12,468 nt of DNA from Pediococcus sp. (GTDB taxonomy: Bacteria; Bacillota; Bacilli; Lactobacillales; Lactobacillaceae), in NCBI GenBank assembly GCA_022712335.1, contig JALAGR010000097.1, positions 1 through 12,468 of the forward strand. Reading direction: 5' to 3'. The position numbers and the translations under genes were made by a program. This document shows, one piece after another, positions 1 through 9,578 of the stretch (positions are counted from its first letter, which is position 1; every line of letters begins with the position of its first letter). The notes under the pieces are model-generated. The model made no database searches and was not told the origin of the DNA. It saw only the letters and a program-made list of their open reading frames with translations.

Positions 1-3000
1 AAATAACATCATATTGGGATTGGGTTATCAAAAATAGTGGAATTCAATCATCATTACTTCAAGTACTATGCGACAAGTCGGTACCGGAATTTGAAGACAA
101 TGTTCTGACTGTCAAAGTTGATAACCAAATTACTAAAAATTTTCTAAACGATGATGTTTTGCACACTCTTAGTGATACGTATCAAAAAGTTGGATTCGAT
201 GCTGTTAAAATCAAACCAATTATTGATGACAATCGTGCTCAAGAACGGATGCAGGCTTATCATGAAGAAAAAATCAAACGCGATCAGGCCATCGTTCAAA
301 AAGCAACAGAAGCAATTAAAAAAGCTGAGAGTAAGAAAACGGCTTCCGATAAAGGAATGCCTGAGGTTAATGGTAAGGTTCAAATGGGTAAACCGATCAA
401 CGGCAAAGATAATATTGTGCAGTTGCGAGATATTACTCAAGAAGAACGCTCGGTTGCAATTGAAGGATATATTTTTGATGCGGAAGTTAAAGTATTACGT
501 TCTGAACGCCAACTTTTAATTTTTAAAGTAACAGATTATACGTCTTCAATCACAATTAAGAAGTTTTCAAGAAACGAAGCCGATGAACAACTCTTTTCTG
601 CAATCAAAAAAGGGATGTGGGTCCGTGTACGTGGAAGCATTCAAGAAGATAGTTTTATGAAAGACTTAACTATGAATGCTTACGATATCATGGAAGTTAA
701 CCATGCTGATCGTCAGGATACTGCTGAAGATAAGCGGGTTGAACTTCATTTGCATACCAACATGAGTACAATGGATGCAACTAATGGTATCAGTGATTTA
801 GTTGGGCAAGCAGCTAAGTGGGGCCATCCTGCAATTGCAGTAACTGATCATGCGGGACTACAAGCTTTCCCAGAAGCTCATTCGGCTGGTAAGAAAAACG
901 GAATCAAAACGCTTTTTGGTGTAGAAGCTAACCTAGTTGATGATGGGGTGCCGATTGGATACAATAGCGAGCATCGTCCTCTCAAGGGTGGCAAGTACGT
1001 TATCTTTGACGTGGAAACTACTGGTTTATCAGCGATTTACGACAAAGTAATCGAATTATCAGCGGTTAAAATGGAAAATGGGAATGTGATTGATCAATTT
1101 GAAGAATTTATTGATCCAGGATTCCCGCTTTCAGAAACAACCATCAATTTAACAAGCATTACCGATGATATGGTTCGCGGTTCGATGAGTGAAAAAGAGG
1201 TCTTTACTAAATTTAGAGAATTTTATGAAGATGCGATTATCGTCGGACATAATGTTACTTTCGATATTGGATTTATGAATACAGGTTATCTCCGTCATGA
1301 TATGGAAGAAATTAAAAATCCGATTATTGATACTTTGACGTTAGCCCGTTTCCTATATCCAACGTTGAAGGGATATCGTTTGAATACATTGGCTAAAAAG
1401 TTCGGCGTAGCTCTTGAACATCATCACCGGGCAATCTTTGATTCGGAGACCACGGGGCACTTATGTTACCTCTTCTTAAAAGATGCTGAAGAACGCTATG
1501 GAATTGAGTATCATGATCAATTAAATGATCACATGACAGAAAATGAAGCTTATAAGCATGCTCGTCCAAGTCATGCAATTTTGATTGCTAAAACGCAAGC
1601 AGGATTAAAAAATCTATTTAAATTAGTTTCTATGTCCAACGTTGAATACTATTATCGCGTGCCACGGATTCCACGTTCAGAACTAGAACGTCTCCGTGAA
1701 GGAATTATTGTTGGTTCAGCATGTTCAAGTGGAGATGTATTCACGGCCATGATGCAAAAAGGTTATGCAGATGCTCGTCGCAAGGCGAAGTTTTATGATT
1801 ACTTAGAAGTCATGCCAAAGCCGGTTTACCAACCACTAATTGAACAGGAATTAGTTAGCGATAATAAGAAGTTAGAAGAAATCATTTCTAACATTGTTAA
1901 ACTGGGTGATGATCTTGATATTCCAGTTGTTGCAACGGGTGATGTTCATTATCTGAACCCGCAAGACTATATCTATCGTAAAATTTTGATTAATTCGCAG
2001 GGTGGTGCTAACCCGCTAAATCGTTCAGAGTTGCCTGATGTTCATTTCAGAACGACGGATGAAATGTTAGAAGACTTTTCATTTTTGGGTTCCGAAATGG
2101 CGCATAAATTAGTAGTTGAGAATTCAAATAAAATTGCTGACAGTGTTGATGATGGAATCAGCCCAGTTAAGGACAAATTGTATACGCCTAAAATGCCTGG
2201 AGCTGAAGATCGAATCAAACAGCTCTCAATGGATCGTGCCCATGCTTTATACGGGGATGAACTGCCAGAAATTGTTCAAGAGCGTTTGGACAAAGAGTTG
2301 ACCAGTATTATTGGAAATGGTTTCTCAGTAATTTATCTAATTGCGCAGCGTCTAGTGCATAAGAGTAACAAAGATGGATACTTAGTTGGTTCTCGTGGTT
2401 CGGTTGGTTCAAGTTTCGTGGCGACGATGTCAGGAATTACTGAAGTTAATCCTTTGCCACCACATTATCGCTGTCCTAAGTGCCAATATTCGTTCTTCTA
2501 TACGAAGGGTGAGTATGGTTCTGGATATGACCTCCCTGATAAGGAATGTCCGGATTGTGGAACGATGATGATCGGGGATGGACAAGATATTCCGTTTGAA
2601 ACTTTCCTTGGTTTTAAAGGGGATAAGGTTCCCGATATCGATTTGAACTTCTCGGGTGACTATCAACCAATTGCCCATAATTACATGCAGGTCTTGTTTG
2701 GAAAAGACAACGTGTTCCGAGCTGGTACAATCGGTACGGTTGCTGATAAGACAGCCTTTGGATATGTTAAAGCGTATGAAAGAGATACGGCGCAACATCT
2801 ACGCGGCGCTGAAATCGAACGCTTGGCAAAAGGTGCAACTGGCGTTAAACGAACTACAGGACAACATCCAGCTGGTATTCTAATTGTTCCTGATTACATG
2901 GATGTATATGATTTTAGTCCAATTCAATATCCAGCGGATGACCAATCAGCTGCTTGGGAAACAACCCATTTTGATTTCCATTCGATTCATGACAATATTT

Positions 3001-4052
3001 TAAAAATGGATATTTTGGGACATGATGATCCAACAATGATTCGTAAACTTCAAGATTTATCAGGGATTGATCCAGAAACGATTCCTACGGATGATCCTGG
3101 AGTAATGAAGATTTTCTCTGGTCCTGAAGTTTTAGGCGTAGATGAAAAACAAATCCAATCTAAGACAGGGACTTTGGGAATTCCTGAATTTGGGACACGC
3201 TTTGTGCGCGGAATGTTGGAAGAAACGCATCCAACCAGTTATTCAGAACTCCTCCAAATTTCTGGGTTATCCCATGGTACCGATGTGTGGTTGGGTAATG
3301 CTGAAGAATTGATCAAAGCTGGTACCGTAACTTTGAAAGATGTTATTGGTTGTCGTGATAATATCATGATGGATTTAATTCACTACGGACTAGATTCACA
3401 GTCATCATTCCAAATCATGGAAAGTGTACGTAAGGGTAAAGGAATTCCAGAAGGTTACGAAGAGAAGATGCGTGAAGCAAATGTACCAGGCTGGTATATT
3501 GAGTCGTGTGGGAAGATTAAGTATATGTTCCCACGAGCCCATGCTTCTGCGTACGTCTTAATGGCGTTACGAATTGCCTACTTCAAGGTCTACTATCCAT
3601 TGGTTTATTACGCTGCATACTTTACGGTTCGTGCTGATGATTTCGATATCGTGTCGATGTCACGGGGAAAAGAATCTTTAAAGAATCGGATGCAAGAAAT
3701 CAACGATAAGGGTAATGAAGCATCAACCAAAGAAAAGAACTTGTTGACGGTGCTAGAGTTAGCTAATGAAATGTTAGAACGTGGATTCGAGTTCAAGATG
3801 ATTGATATCGAAAAATCAGATGCTGAAGAATGGTTAATCGAAGGCAAAACTTTAATTGCACCATTTAATGCATTACCTGGATTAGGATTAAACGTTGCTA
3901 AGCAAATTGTAGCTGCTCGAGCTGATAAACCATTCCTTTCTAAAGAAGATTTATCAAAACGTGGACATGTTTCGCAAACTTTAATTGAATTTATGACGGA
4001 AAACAACGTGTTAACGGAGTTGCCAGACGAGAATCAGTTGAGTTTATTCTAA
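1..4052 (+). CDS. polC: DNA polymerase III alpha subunit, PolC type (5' partial)
   Basis: Replicative DNA polymerase of low-GC Gram-positives, with built-in 3'-5' proofreading exonuclease. The frame is open from base 3, so the start lies upstream; 1349 residues are visible against about 1440 for the family, so roughly 90 N-terminal residues are missing (inference). In order: end of the N-terminal domain; OB fold (about 447-580); PHP domain beginning VELHLHTN (738-761), interrupted by a DEDDh exonuclease with DVETTG (1008-1025), HNVTFD and [11 protein letters not shown] remainder; polymerase palm with GSRGSVGSS (about 2391-2417); a four-Cys zinc site (Cys codons 2472, 2481, 2547, 2556); catalytic PDIDLNFSG (near 2634-2642) and a third Asp in MDILGHDD (3009); helix-hairpin-helix-like [12 protein letters not shown] near 3880-3915. 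The protein ends in QLSLF (4035-4049), the consensus beta-clamp-binding peptide. All catalytic motifs look intact. Confidence 0.98.
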   Translation, partial: ITSYWDWVIKNSGIQSSLLQVLCDKSVPEFEDNVLTVKVDNQITKNFLNDDVLHTLSDTYQKVGFDAVKIKPIIDDNRAQERMQAYHEEKIKRDQAIVQKATEAIKKAESKKTASDKGMPEVNGKVQMGKPINGKDNIVQLRDITQEERSVAIEGYIFDAEVKVLRSERQLLIFKVTDYTSSITIKKFSRNEADEQLFSAIKKGMWVRVRGSIQEDSFMKDLTMNAYDIMEVNHADRQDTAEDKRVELHLHTNMSTMDATNGISDLVGQAAKWGHPAIAVTDHAGLQAFPEAHSAGKKNGIKTLFGVEANLVDDGVPIGYNSEHRPLKGGKYVIFDVETTGLSAIYDKVIELSAVKMENGNVIDQFEEFIDPGFPLSETTINLTSITDDMVRGSMSEKEVFTKFREFYEDAIIVGHNVTFDIGFMNTGYLRHDMEEIKNPIIDTLTLARFLYPTLKGYRLNTLAKKFGVALEHHHRAIFDSETTGHLCYLFLKDAEERYGIEYHDQLNDHMTENEAYKHARPSHAILIAKTQAGLKNLFKLVSMSNVEYYYRVPRIPRSELERLREGIIVGSACSSGDVFTAMMQKGYADARRKAKFYDYLEVMPKPVYQPLIEQELVSDNKKLEEIISNIVKLGDDLDIPVVATGDVHYLNPQDYIYRKILINSQGGANPLNRSELPDVHFRTTDEMLEDFSFLGSEMAHKLVVENSNKIADSVDDGISPVKDKLYTPKMPGAEDRIKQLSMDRAHALYGDELPEIVQERLDKELTSIIGNGFSVIYLIAQRLVHKSNKDGYLVGSRGSVGSSFVATMSGITEVNPLPPHYRCPKCQYSFFYTKGEYGSGYDLPDKECPDCGTMMIGDGQDIPFETFLGFKGDKVPDIDLNFSGDYQPIAHNYMQVLFGKDNVFRAGTIGTVADKTAFGYVKAYERDTAQHLRGAEIERLAKGATGVKRTTGQHPAGILIVPDYMDVYDFSPIQYPADDQSAAWETTHFDFHSIHDNILKMDILGHDDPTMIRKLQDLSGIDPETIPTDDPGVMKIFSGPEVLGVDEKQIQSKTGTLGIPEFGTRFVRGMLEETHPTSYSELLQISGLSHGTDVWLGNAEELIKAGTVTLKDVIGCRDNIMMDLIHYGLDSQSSFQIMESVRKGKGIPEGYEEKMREANVPGWYIESCGKIKYMFPRAHASAYVLMALRIAYFKVYYPLVYYAAYFTVRADDFDIVSMSRGKESLKNRMQEINDKGNEASTKEKNLLTVLELANEMLERGFEFKMIDIEKSDAEEWLIEGKTLIAPFNALPGLGLNVAKQIVAARADKPFLSKEDLSKRGHVSQTLIEFMTENNVLTELPDENQLSLF

Positions 4053-4056
4053 TAAT

Positions 4057-4085
4057 TTGCAAAAATACCCATATAATGGTATATT
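4057..4085 (+). promoter_or_regulatory. Candidate sigma-A promoter of the rimP-nusA operon
   Basis: TTGCAA (4057-4062, four of six matches to TTGACA) is followed by a 17-base spacer and TATATT (4080-4085, five of six matches to TATAAT). TGG directly before the -10 gives an extended -10 (TGn). Transcription would start near 4091-4093. It begins five bases after the polC stop codon and is the only convincing promoter ahead of rimP. A TATAAT at 4072-4077 overlaps the spacer but has no -35 at a suitable distance. Predicted from sequence only. Confidence 0.65.
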
Positions 4086-4113
4086 CAGAGTAGTAATTTG
4101 ATACTCGTTAATT

Positions 4114-4140
4114 GAGTGAGCAGCGATGCTCACTCTTTTT
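4114..4140 (+). terminator. Intrinsic terminator in the rimP-nusA leader (probable attenuator)
   Basis: A perfect 9-bp stem, GAGTGAGCA (4114-4122) with TGCTCACTC (4127-4135), is capped by a GCGA tetraloop of the GNRA class and followed by five T (4136-4140), then ATTGG. It can terminate polC transcripts. Because it also lies about 20-50 bases downstream of the candidate promoter at 4057-4085 and upstream of rimP, it can also terminate transcripts headed into the operon. ACTCG (4103-4107) could pair weakly with the 5' arm (TGAGT, 4113-4117) as an alternative fold. The short U-tract interrupted by A is typical of terminators helped by NusA. Confidence 0.85.
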
Positions 4141-4170
4141 ATTGGCAAAATATAATCTGGAGGTTCAAGT

Positions 4171-4647
4171 TTGAGTAACAATGTTATTGAAAAGGTGACG
4201 GAATTAGTCCAACCAATTACTGATCGCCATAATTTTGAACTTGTTGAAGTTGAATTTGTAAAAGAAGGTCAAGGTTGGTTCCTAAGAGTCTATATTGACA
4301 AGACCGGCGGTATTAACATTGAAGAATGTGCCATGGTCAGTGATGAGCTAAGTGAAATTTTGGATGCACAAGATCCAGACCCAATTCCACAAGCTTATTT
4401 CTTAGAAGTGTCTTCTCCAGGGGCTGAACGACCTTTAAAAACTAAAGAAGATCTCGAAAAATCGGTTGGTGAATACATTCATGTTTCACTTTACGCATCG
4501 ATTAATAAGCAAAAAGTTTTCGAAGGCTACCTCAAAAGCTTTGAAAATGACGAAATTGTTTTGGACTATTTAGATAAAACTAGACATAAAGAACTTAAAG
4601 TAACGTATGATCAAGTTGCATTTGCTAGATTAGCAATTAAGATTTAG
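4171..4647 (+). CDS. rimP: Ribosome maturation factor RimP
   Basis: Cytoplasmic assembly factor for the 30S ribosomal subunit, acting early with S12 and the central pseudoknot region (family knowledge). The 158 residues match the family's usual length. RimP_N spans about residues 8-90 and includes the signature [13 protein letters not shown] (78-90); the C-terminal SH3-like domain fills the rest. The start is a TTG at 4171, chosen because GGAGG (4159-4163) lies seven bases upstream and no in-frame ATG fits; the rare start codon may lower expression. It is the first gene of the operon, with a 13-base gap to nusA. Confidence 0.95.
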   Translation: MSNNVIEKVTELVQPITDRHNFELVEVEFVKEGQGWFLRVYIDKTGGINIEECAMVSDELSEILDAQDPDPIPQAYFLEVSSPGAERPLKTKEDLEKSVGEYIHVSLYASINKQKVFEGYLKSFENDEIVLDYLDKTRHKELKVTYDQVAFARLAIKI

Positions 4648-4660
4648 AGGAGAGTTTAAA

Positions 4661-5749
4661 ATGAGTAAAGAAATGATTACCGCTCTTGATATCTTAGAAA
4701 AAGAAAAGGGAATCAGAAAAGAAGTTATCGTTGAAGCACTTGAAGCTGCATTAGTTTCAGCTTTCAAGCGTAACTACGGTCAAGCTCAAAACGTTGAAGT
4801 AGAATTTAACGACCGTAAAGGTGACATTCACGTTTATGCCGTTAAAAAAGTTGTTGAAGAGGTTGAAGATGAACAGCTCGAAGTTAGTTTGGCTGACGCA
4901 TTGATGATTAATCGTGCCTACGAACTTGACGATGAAATCAGATTTGAAGTTACACCTAAAAACTTCGGCCGAATCGCAGCTCAAACTGCTAAACAAGTCA
5001 TTATGCAACGCGTTCGTGAAGCTGAACGTGGTGTGATTTACGAAAAATATGGTCAATATGAAGACGAAATCGTGACTGGGGAAGTATCTCGTCGTGATAA
5101 CCGTTACGTCTATGTTGACCTTGGTGGCGTTGAAGCTGTAATGGCTAAACCAGACCAAATTCCTGGTGAACAATATGAACCACATGATCATATCAAGGTT
5201 TATATTACTAAGGTAGAAAATAACGGAAAAGGACCTCAAATTTTCGCATCAAGAACTGATGCGGGACTTTTGAAACGCCTCTTCGAACAAGAAGTTCCTG
5301 AAGTTTACGATGGAACAGTTGAAATTATGTCAGTTGCTCGCGAAGCTGGAGACCGTGCGAAAATTGCTGTTCGTTCTAATGATCCAGACATTGATGCAGT
5401 AGGTACTTGTGTTGGTGCTAAAGGACAACGTGTTCAAACGATCGTTAATGAACTTCATGGTGAAAACATGGATATTATTGAATGGAAAGAAGATCCAGCT
5501 GAGTATATTGCGAACGCTCTTAAACCTTCAGAAGTTATTGATGTATTATTTAATGAAGAAGACGAAAACTACTGCATGGTAATCGTTCCTGACTACCAAC
5601 TTTCATTAGCAATCGGACGTCGTGGACAAAACGCACGTTTAGCTGCTAAATTAGTTAACTTCAAAATCGACATCAAGTCTGAAACAGATGCTTCAGAATA
5701 TGCTGAAGAAGAAGATCCAGAGGAAAGTACAGAAGAAACCGCTGAATAA
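4661..5749 (+). CDS. nusA: Transcription termination/antitermination protein NusA
   Basis: Binds RNA polymerase and nascent RNA to promote pausing and hairpin-dependent termination. At 362 residues it has the Gram-positive length and lacks the C-terminal AR repeats of enterobacterial NusA. In order: N-terminal polymerase-binding domain (about 1-125), S1 domain (about 135-200), KH1 with GAKG (252-255), KH2 with IGRRGQNARLAAKL (318-331), and a short acidic tail rich in Glu (about 347-362). The ATG at 4661 has an AGGAG-type site at 4648-4652 overlapping the rimP end region. It probably controls its own operon through the terminator at 4114-4140 (inference). Confidence 0.98.
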   Translation: MSKEMITALDILEKEKGIRKEVIVEALEAALVSAFKRNYGQAQNVEVEFNDRKGDIHVYAVKKVVEEVEDEQLEVSLADALMINRAYELDDEIRFEVTPKNFGRIAAQTAKQVIMQRVREAERGVIYEKYGQYEDEIVTGEVSRRDNRYVYVDLGGVEAVMAKPDQIPGEQYEPHDHIKVYITKVENNGKGPQIFASRTDAGLLKRLFEQEVPEVYDGTVEIMSVAREAGDRAKIAVRSNDPDIDAVGTCVGAKGQRVQTIVNELHGENMDIIEWKEDPAEYIANALKPSEVIDVLFNEEDENYCMVIVPDYQLSLAIGRRGQNARLAAKLVNFKIDIKSETDASEYAEEEDPEESTEETAE

Positions 5750-5770
5750 ACCATTGGAGGTGCGTTTTTA

Positions 5771-6064
5771 ATGAAAACCAGAAAAATACCAATGCGTAAA
5801 GACATTGTTACTAACCAAATGTTTCCTAAAAAGGAACTCGTTCGAGTTGTTAAAAACAAGGAAAATGAAGTAGCAATCGATCCTACAGGTAAAGCTGCAG
5901 GTCGCGGTGCTTACATTGGATTAGATGTCGAAATTGCTAAAAAAGCAAAAAAGAAGCGAACTTTTGATCAAGCGTTTAAAATTAAAGTTGACGACCAGTT
6001 TTACGACGACTTAATTGCTTACGTTGATCATCAGCAAGCACGAAAAGAGTTATTTGGTAAATAA
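5771..6064 (+). CDS. rnpM: RNase P modulator RnpM / YlxR family (DUF448)
   Basis: Small 97-residue nucleic-acid-binding protein found between nusA and ylxQ across Firmicutes; YlxR of Bacillus has been described as a modulator of RNase P (family knowledge, function here inferred). Family hallmarks are the N-terminal RKIPMRK, PKKELVRVV, and DPTGKAAGRGAYIG. The position after MRK, often Cys in relatives such as B. subtilis YlxR, is Asp here. The ATG at 5771 follows GGAGG (5757-5761). The stop codon overlaps the ylxQ start by one base (TAATG), so ylxQ is probably translated by the same ribosomes. Confidence 0.93.
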   Translation: MKTRKIPMRKDIVTNQMFPKKELVRVVKNKENEVAIDPTGKAAGRGAYIGLDVEIAKKAKKKRTFDQAFKIKVDDQFYDDLIAYVDHQQARKELFGK

Positions 6065-6366
6065 TGATCAAAGAAGATATTAGTAAATACCTTGGATTGA
6101 TGCGACGCTCAGGTAATTTAATTACTGGACAAGAGTTAGTACTCGGTGCAATTAGAAGCCAAAAGGCCAAAGTCGTTCTGGTAACAGAAGATATTGGAGA
6201 AACCTCCAAAAAGAAAATTATTGATAAGTGTCATTTTTACGAAGTTCCGTTTGTTATTCTGGGAACTAAAGAAGATCTTTCGAAAGCTATTGGCCAAGAA
6301 AGATCGGTAGTGGCAACTGCTAATAATGGATTTTCAAAGGGGTTACTCAAGAAAATAAATGAATAG
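6064..6366 (+). CDS. ylxQ: L7Ae/L30e-family RNA-binding protein YlxQ
   Basis: A 100-residue single-domain protein of the L7Ae/L30e/Gadd45 fold, whose members bind RNA kink-turns. Visible family features are LGLMRRSGNLITGQE near the N-terminus, the strand VVLVTEDIGETSKKKI, and VPFVILGTKEDLSKAIG, matching B. subtilis YlxQ-type proteins. The RNA target here is unknown. The ATG at 6064 shares one base with the ylxR stop and lacks a strong ribosome binding site of its own, which suggests translational coupling. The stop overlaps the AGGAG (6365-6369) that serves infB. Confidence 0.93.
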   Translation: MIKEDISKYLGLMRRSGNLITGQELVLGAIRSQKAKVVLVTEDIGETSKKKIIDKCHFYEVPFVILGTKEDLSKAIGQERSVVATANNGFSKGLLKKINE

Positions 6367-6378
6367 GAGCGTGAAACG

Positions 6379-9147
6379 ATGGGCAAAAAGAGAATTTATG
6401 AATTAGCCAAAGAAATCAACGTTTCGAGTAAAGATATTATTGAAAAGGCGCAGGCAGACGGTCTTGATGTCAAGAACCACATGTCAACGCTAGACGATGC
6501 TTCTGAAAAGCATTTACGCAATGCTTTCAAAAAAAATACTACTACAAGCAAACCGGAAGAAAAACGGACACCTAAATTCCGTTCAAGCAAAACTGGTAAA
6601 ACTGTGGTTAAGAAAAGCGACCATCCAGCAGCTGATGGAACGAAGGGTATTCAAAGATTGAAATCATCAAACACTGAAAGTACTACAAGTAATAATAAGA
6701 ACACTAATAACAATGGTAACCAAAACCGTAACAACGGAAATGGTCGTCCAAACAATAATCAAAATCGTCCTAACAACAATCGTAACCAAAATAATCGTAA
6801 TGCTAAGCGTCCTAACCAACCTAAGCGTGACGAAAAACAAGATCGTATCCGCGCTTCAGTAGCTGAAGCAGCTCGTATGGCTGCTCAAGCTACTCATGAA
6901 ATTGCTAACGAAAAGCCAAAGCCACAAGCTTCTCGTCAACGCAATAATAGTGCTAAGCCTGGTGAACAACGTCGTGAAGGTGGTAATAACCAAAGCCGTC
7001 CAAACAACAATAATAACCGCAATACTAATAGCACAAATCGTCCTGCAAATAATAATCGTCCAACGAACAATAATCGCAGTAACGAAAATCGCCCAAGTCG
7101 TCCTAACAACAACCAGACGACAAATAACCGTCCAACTAATACCAATGCTAGACCAGCTGCTTCAGCAGCAACAACGTCTAACACTGCTAACAGTGGCGAA
7201 AAGAAAGAAAATCGCTTCAGCGGGCGTAACAACAATTCTAAGGGTGGTAATCGTTTTGGTAACAACCAAAACCGTCCATTCAATAAAGAAAATCGTAAAA
7301 ACAAAAAGAGAAACAGAAAAGCTAAACGCGATGGCCGTATGAAAGAAACTACTAACAAAGTCGTTACTGTTCGTAAGGAACGTCCATTGCCAGAAGTACT
7401 TGAATACAGCGAAGGAATCAACGTAGCAGAAATTGCTAAGAAGATTCACCGTGAACCAGCTGAAATCATCAAGAAGTTGTTCATGATGGGTGTAATGGTT
7501 AACCAAAACCAATCACTTGATAATGATACAGTTGAACTTCTTGCTGCTGATTACGGTATCGCAGCTCAACAAAAGGTTGAAGTTGATATCTCTGATATTG
7601 ATAAAATCTTTGAAGATGAAGAAAAGAATACAACTAACTTGGAAGCTCGTCCTCCAGTTGTTACAATCATGGGACACGTTGATCATGGTAAAACAACCTT
7701 ACTTGATAAGCTTCGTCACAGTCACATTACTGAAGGTGAAGCTGGTGGTATTACTCAAGGTATCGGTGCTTACCAACTTAACCATGATGATAAGTTAATT
7801 ACTTTCCTTGATACACCAGGACATGCTGCATTTACTGAAATGCGTGCTCGTGGTGCTGATGTTACTGATATTACGATCTTAGTGGTTGCTGCTGATGATG
7901 GTGTTATGCCACAAACAATTGAAGCTATCAACCATGCTAAGGCTGCTGAAGTGCCAATTATCGTAGCCGTTAATAAGATTGATAAGCAAGGAGCAAATCC
8001 TAACCACGTTATGGAACAATTGACTGAATATGGTCTTATTCCTGAATCATGGGGTGGAGATACAATCTTTGTTGAAATCTCAGCTAAATTAGGTAAGAAC
8101 ATTGACGAATTGCTCGACATGATTTTACTTCAAGCTGAAGTTCTTGAACTTAAGGCTAACCCAGACCAAAACGCTGCTGGATCAGTTATCGAAGCTCAAT
8201 TGGATCCAGGTAAGGGTTCAATCGCTACTATTCTTGTTCAACAAGGTACAATGCACGTAGGTGACCCAATTGTTATTGGTAATACCTTCGGTCGTATCCG
8301 TACTATGATTAACGAACATGGCCGTCGTGTTAAAGAAGCTACACCATCAACACCAGTGGAAATTACTGGTTTGAACGGTGTTCCTGAAGCTGGTGACCGT
8401 TTCGTAGTCTTCGATGATGAAAAATCAGCCCGTGCTGCTGGTGAAGAACGTGCTAAACGTGCTCAAATGGAAGAACGTAAGCGCAGTAACCACGTTACTT
8501 TAGACAACCTCTTTGATTCCCTTAAAGAAGGCGAAATGAAGAAAGTTGACATTATCATCAAAGCTGACGTTCAAGGTTCAGTTGAAGCTTTAGCCGACAG
8601 CTTACAAAAGATTGAAGTTGAAGGTGTTCGTGTTAATACCATCCATAAAGCCGTTGGTGCTATCAACGAAAGTGATGTTACACTTGCTGCTGCAAGTAAT
8701 GCCATCATTATTGGTTTCAATGTTCGTCCTACAGCTCAAGCTAAACAAATGGCCGACTCTGAAGATGTTGATATTCGTCTCCACCGTGTTATCTATAACG
8801 CAATCGACGAAGTTGAATCAGCAATGAAGGGTATGCTTGAACCAGTTTACGAAGAAGAAATCATCGGACAAGTTGATATTCGTGAAACTTACAAGGTTTC
8901 TCGTGTTGGTACAATCGCTGGTGGATTTGTAACTGAAGGATTTATTCAACGTGATTCTGGCGTTCGTTTAATCCGTGATGGTGTTGTAATCTACGAAGGT
9001 AAGCTTGGTAGTCTTAAACGCTTCAAGGATGACGTTAAAGAAGTTAAACGTGGATTTGAACTTGGTTTAACGATTGAAAACTACAACGATGTAAAAATCG
9101 GTGATGTTGTTGAAGCATACCGCATGAAAGAAGTACCAGTTGAGTAG
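6379..9147 (+). CDS. infB: Translation initiation factor IF-2
   Basis: GTPase that places initiator fMet-tRNA on the 30S subunit and promotes 50S joining. At 922 residues it is long, because of an insert-like linker. In order: first IF2_N domain (about 1-55); Asn/Arg/Pro/Gln-rich linker (about 95-305) ending in a Lys/Arg-rich patch (about 305-322); second IF2_N domain (about 338-392); GTPase with GHVDHGKTT (432-440), switch Thr459 in GGITQG, DTPGH (478-482), NKID (532-535) and SAK (568-570); beta-barrel domain II; domain III with [16 protein letters not shown] (about 722-738); and the C-terminal tRNA-binding domain. The ATG at 6379 follows AGGAG with a nine-base gap. All GTPase motifs are intact, and codon use (GGT, GCT, CGT, AAC) suits a highly expressed gene. 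Confidence 0.98.
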   Translation: MGKKRIYELAKEINVSSKDIIEKAQADGLDVKNHMSTLDDASEKHLRNAFKKNTTTSKPEEKRTPKFRSSKTGKTVVKKSDHPAADGTKGIQRLKSSNTESTTSNNKNTNNNGNQNRNNGNGRPNNNQNRPNNNRNQNNRNAKRPNQPKRDEKQDRIRASVAEAARMAAQATHEIANEKPKPQASRQRNNSAKPGEQRREGGNNQSRPNNNNNRNTNSTNRPANNNRPTNNNRSNENRPSRPNNNQTTNNRPTNTNARPAASAATTSNTANSGEKKENRFSGRNNNSKGGNRFGNNQNRPFNKENRKNKKRNRKAKRDGRMKETTNKVVTVRKERPLPEVLEYSEGINVAEIAKKIHREPAEIIKKLFMMGVMVNQNQSLDNDTVELLAADYGIAAQQKVEVDISDIDKIFEDEEKNTTNLEARPPVVTIMGHVDHGKTTLLDKLRHSHITEGEAGGITQGIGAYQLNHDDKLITFLDTPGHAAFTEMRARGADVTDITILVVAADDGVMPQTIEAINHAKAAEVPIIVAVNKIDKQGANPNHVMEQLTEYGLIPESWGGDTIFVEISAKLGKNIDELLDMILLQAEVLELKANPDQNAAGSVIEAQLDPGKGSIATILVQQGTMHVGDPIVIGNTFGRIRTMINEHGRRVKEATPSTPVEITGLNGVPEAGDRFVVFDDEKSARAAGEERAKRAQMEERKRSNHVTLDNLFDSLKEGEMKKVDIIIKADVQGSVEALADSLQKIEVEGVRVNTIHKAVGAINESDVTLAAASNAIIIGFNVRPTAQAKQMADSEDVDIRLHRVIYNAIDEVESAMKGMLEPVYEEEIIGQVDIRETYKVSRVGTIAGGFVTEGFIQRDSGVRLIRDGVVIYEGKLGSLKRFKDDVKEVKRGFELGLTIENYNDVKIGDVVEAYRMKEVPVE
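6661..7320 (+). repeat. Asn/Arg/Pro-rich low-complexity coding tract in infB
   Basis: About 220 codons encode a disordered linker made of degenerate NRPxNNN-like units, such as [13 protein letters not shown] and [15 protein letters not shown], with Asn runs of up to five. It contains an Ala-rich helical island around 6855-6900 ([19 protein letters not shown]). At DNA level the units are AAY AAY CGY CCW-like with varied synonymous codons, so this is a protein repeat rather than a clean DNA tandem array. Length is likely to vary between strains (inference). Confidence 0.85.
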
Positions 9148-9163
9148 ATAGGAGGAATCTATT

Positions 9164-9514
9164 ATGGCTCGACAATACCGTTCTGACCGTTTGTCACAAG
9201 AAATCGAAAAAGAAGTTAGTGATATTCTCCGCCGTCGTGTGCGTGATCCTCGTGTTGAAGGAATCACAATCACAGGTGTCGATGTGACCGGCGATTTACA
9301 ACAAGCAAAAATTTATTACAGCATTTTGTCTGATAAAGCTTCAGACGATCAAAAAACAAAAGCTGGACTTGAAAAAGCTTCTGGCTTAATTCGTAAAGAA
9401 TTGGGAAGTCGTCTATCAATCTATAAGACTCCTGAACTTAGTTTTGTCCGTGATGAATCAGTTCAATATGGAGATAAGATTGATCAATTACTTAATCAAT
9501 TAAATCGCGATTAA
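9164..9514 (+). CDS. rbfA: 30S ribosome-binding factor RbfA
   Basis: KH-like single-domain protein that binds the immature 30S subunit near helix 1 of 16S rRNA and helps its final maturation, including at low temperature. The 116 residues match the family. Recognisable features are RSDRLSQEIEKEVSDIL near the N-terminus, VRDPRVEGITITGVDVTGDL (26-45), and the strand AKIYYSIL (48-55). The ATG at 9164 has a perfect AGGAGG (9150-9155) eight bases upstream. It is the last gene of the rimP-nusA operon; a strong terminator begins six bases after its stop. Confidence 0.97.
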   Translation: MARQYRSDRLSQEIEKEVSDILRRRVRDPRVEGITITGVDVTGDLQQAKIYYSILSDKASDDQKTKAGLEKASGLIRKELGSRLSIYKTPELSFVRDESVQYGDKIDQLLNQLNRD

Positions 9515-9519
9515 ATTTT

Positions 9520-9553
9520 AAAAGAGCATGGGTTGATAGCCGATGCTCTTTTT
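9520..9553 (+). terminator. Intrinsic terminator ending the rimP-rbfA operon
   Basis: AAAAGAGCAT (9520-9529) pairs with ATGCTCTTTT (9543-9552), a 10-bp stem. The loop can be shortened by inner GGT/GCC pairing (9531-9533 with 9539-9541, one G-U pair). The stem runs into five T (9549-9553). The A-rich 5' flank could also support termination of a transcript from the opposite strand, but no gene there needs it. Confidence 0.92.
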
Positions 9554-9564
9554 ATCGTCTTTTT

Positions 9565-9578
9565 ATAAAGCGCTTTCA
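9565..9578 (+). promoter_or_regulatory. cre-like operator for CcpA upstream of adh
   Basis: ATAAAGCGCTTTCA matches the catabolite-responsive element consensus TGWAANCGNTNWCA at 12 of 14 positions; only the first two bases differ. Its core AAAGCGCTTT (9567-9576) is a perfect palindrome. It overlaps the candidate -35 element (9575-9580), a placement that normally gives CcpA repression when preferred sugars are present. Binding is inferred. Confidence 0.6.

Noticed and set aside
159..161. TTG at 159 as the start of polC
   Set aside because: The frame is open back to base 3 and the upstream codons encode polC-like protein, so the gene continues past the window edge.
4151..4156. TATAAT as a rimP promoter -10
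   Set aside because: Transcription would start near 4163, at the end of the rimP ribosome binding site, removing it from the mRNA.
4053..4170. T-box or riboswitch in the rimP leader
   Set aside because: No T-box GGTGG-type motif or other riboswitch core is visible, and the leader is only about 80 bases.
7339..7341. Internal infB start for a short IF2 form
   Set aside because: Met321 lies just before the second IF2_N domain, but no purine-rich binding site precedes it.
6896..7342. Same-strand frame of 148 codons inside infB
   Set aside because: It is a shifted reading of the AAY-rich linker, giving a low-complexity Ile/Val/Thr product.
6936..7421. Antisense frame of 161 codons, Leu/Arg-rich
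   Set aside because: It is a mirror of the Asn/Arg-rich infB linker codons, with no family resemblance and no ribosome binding site noted.
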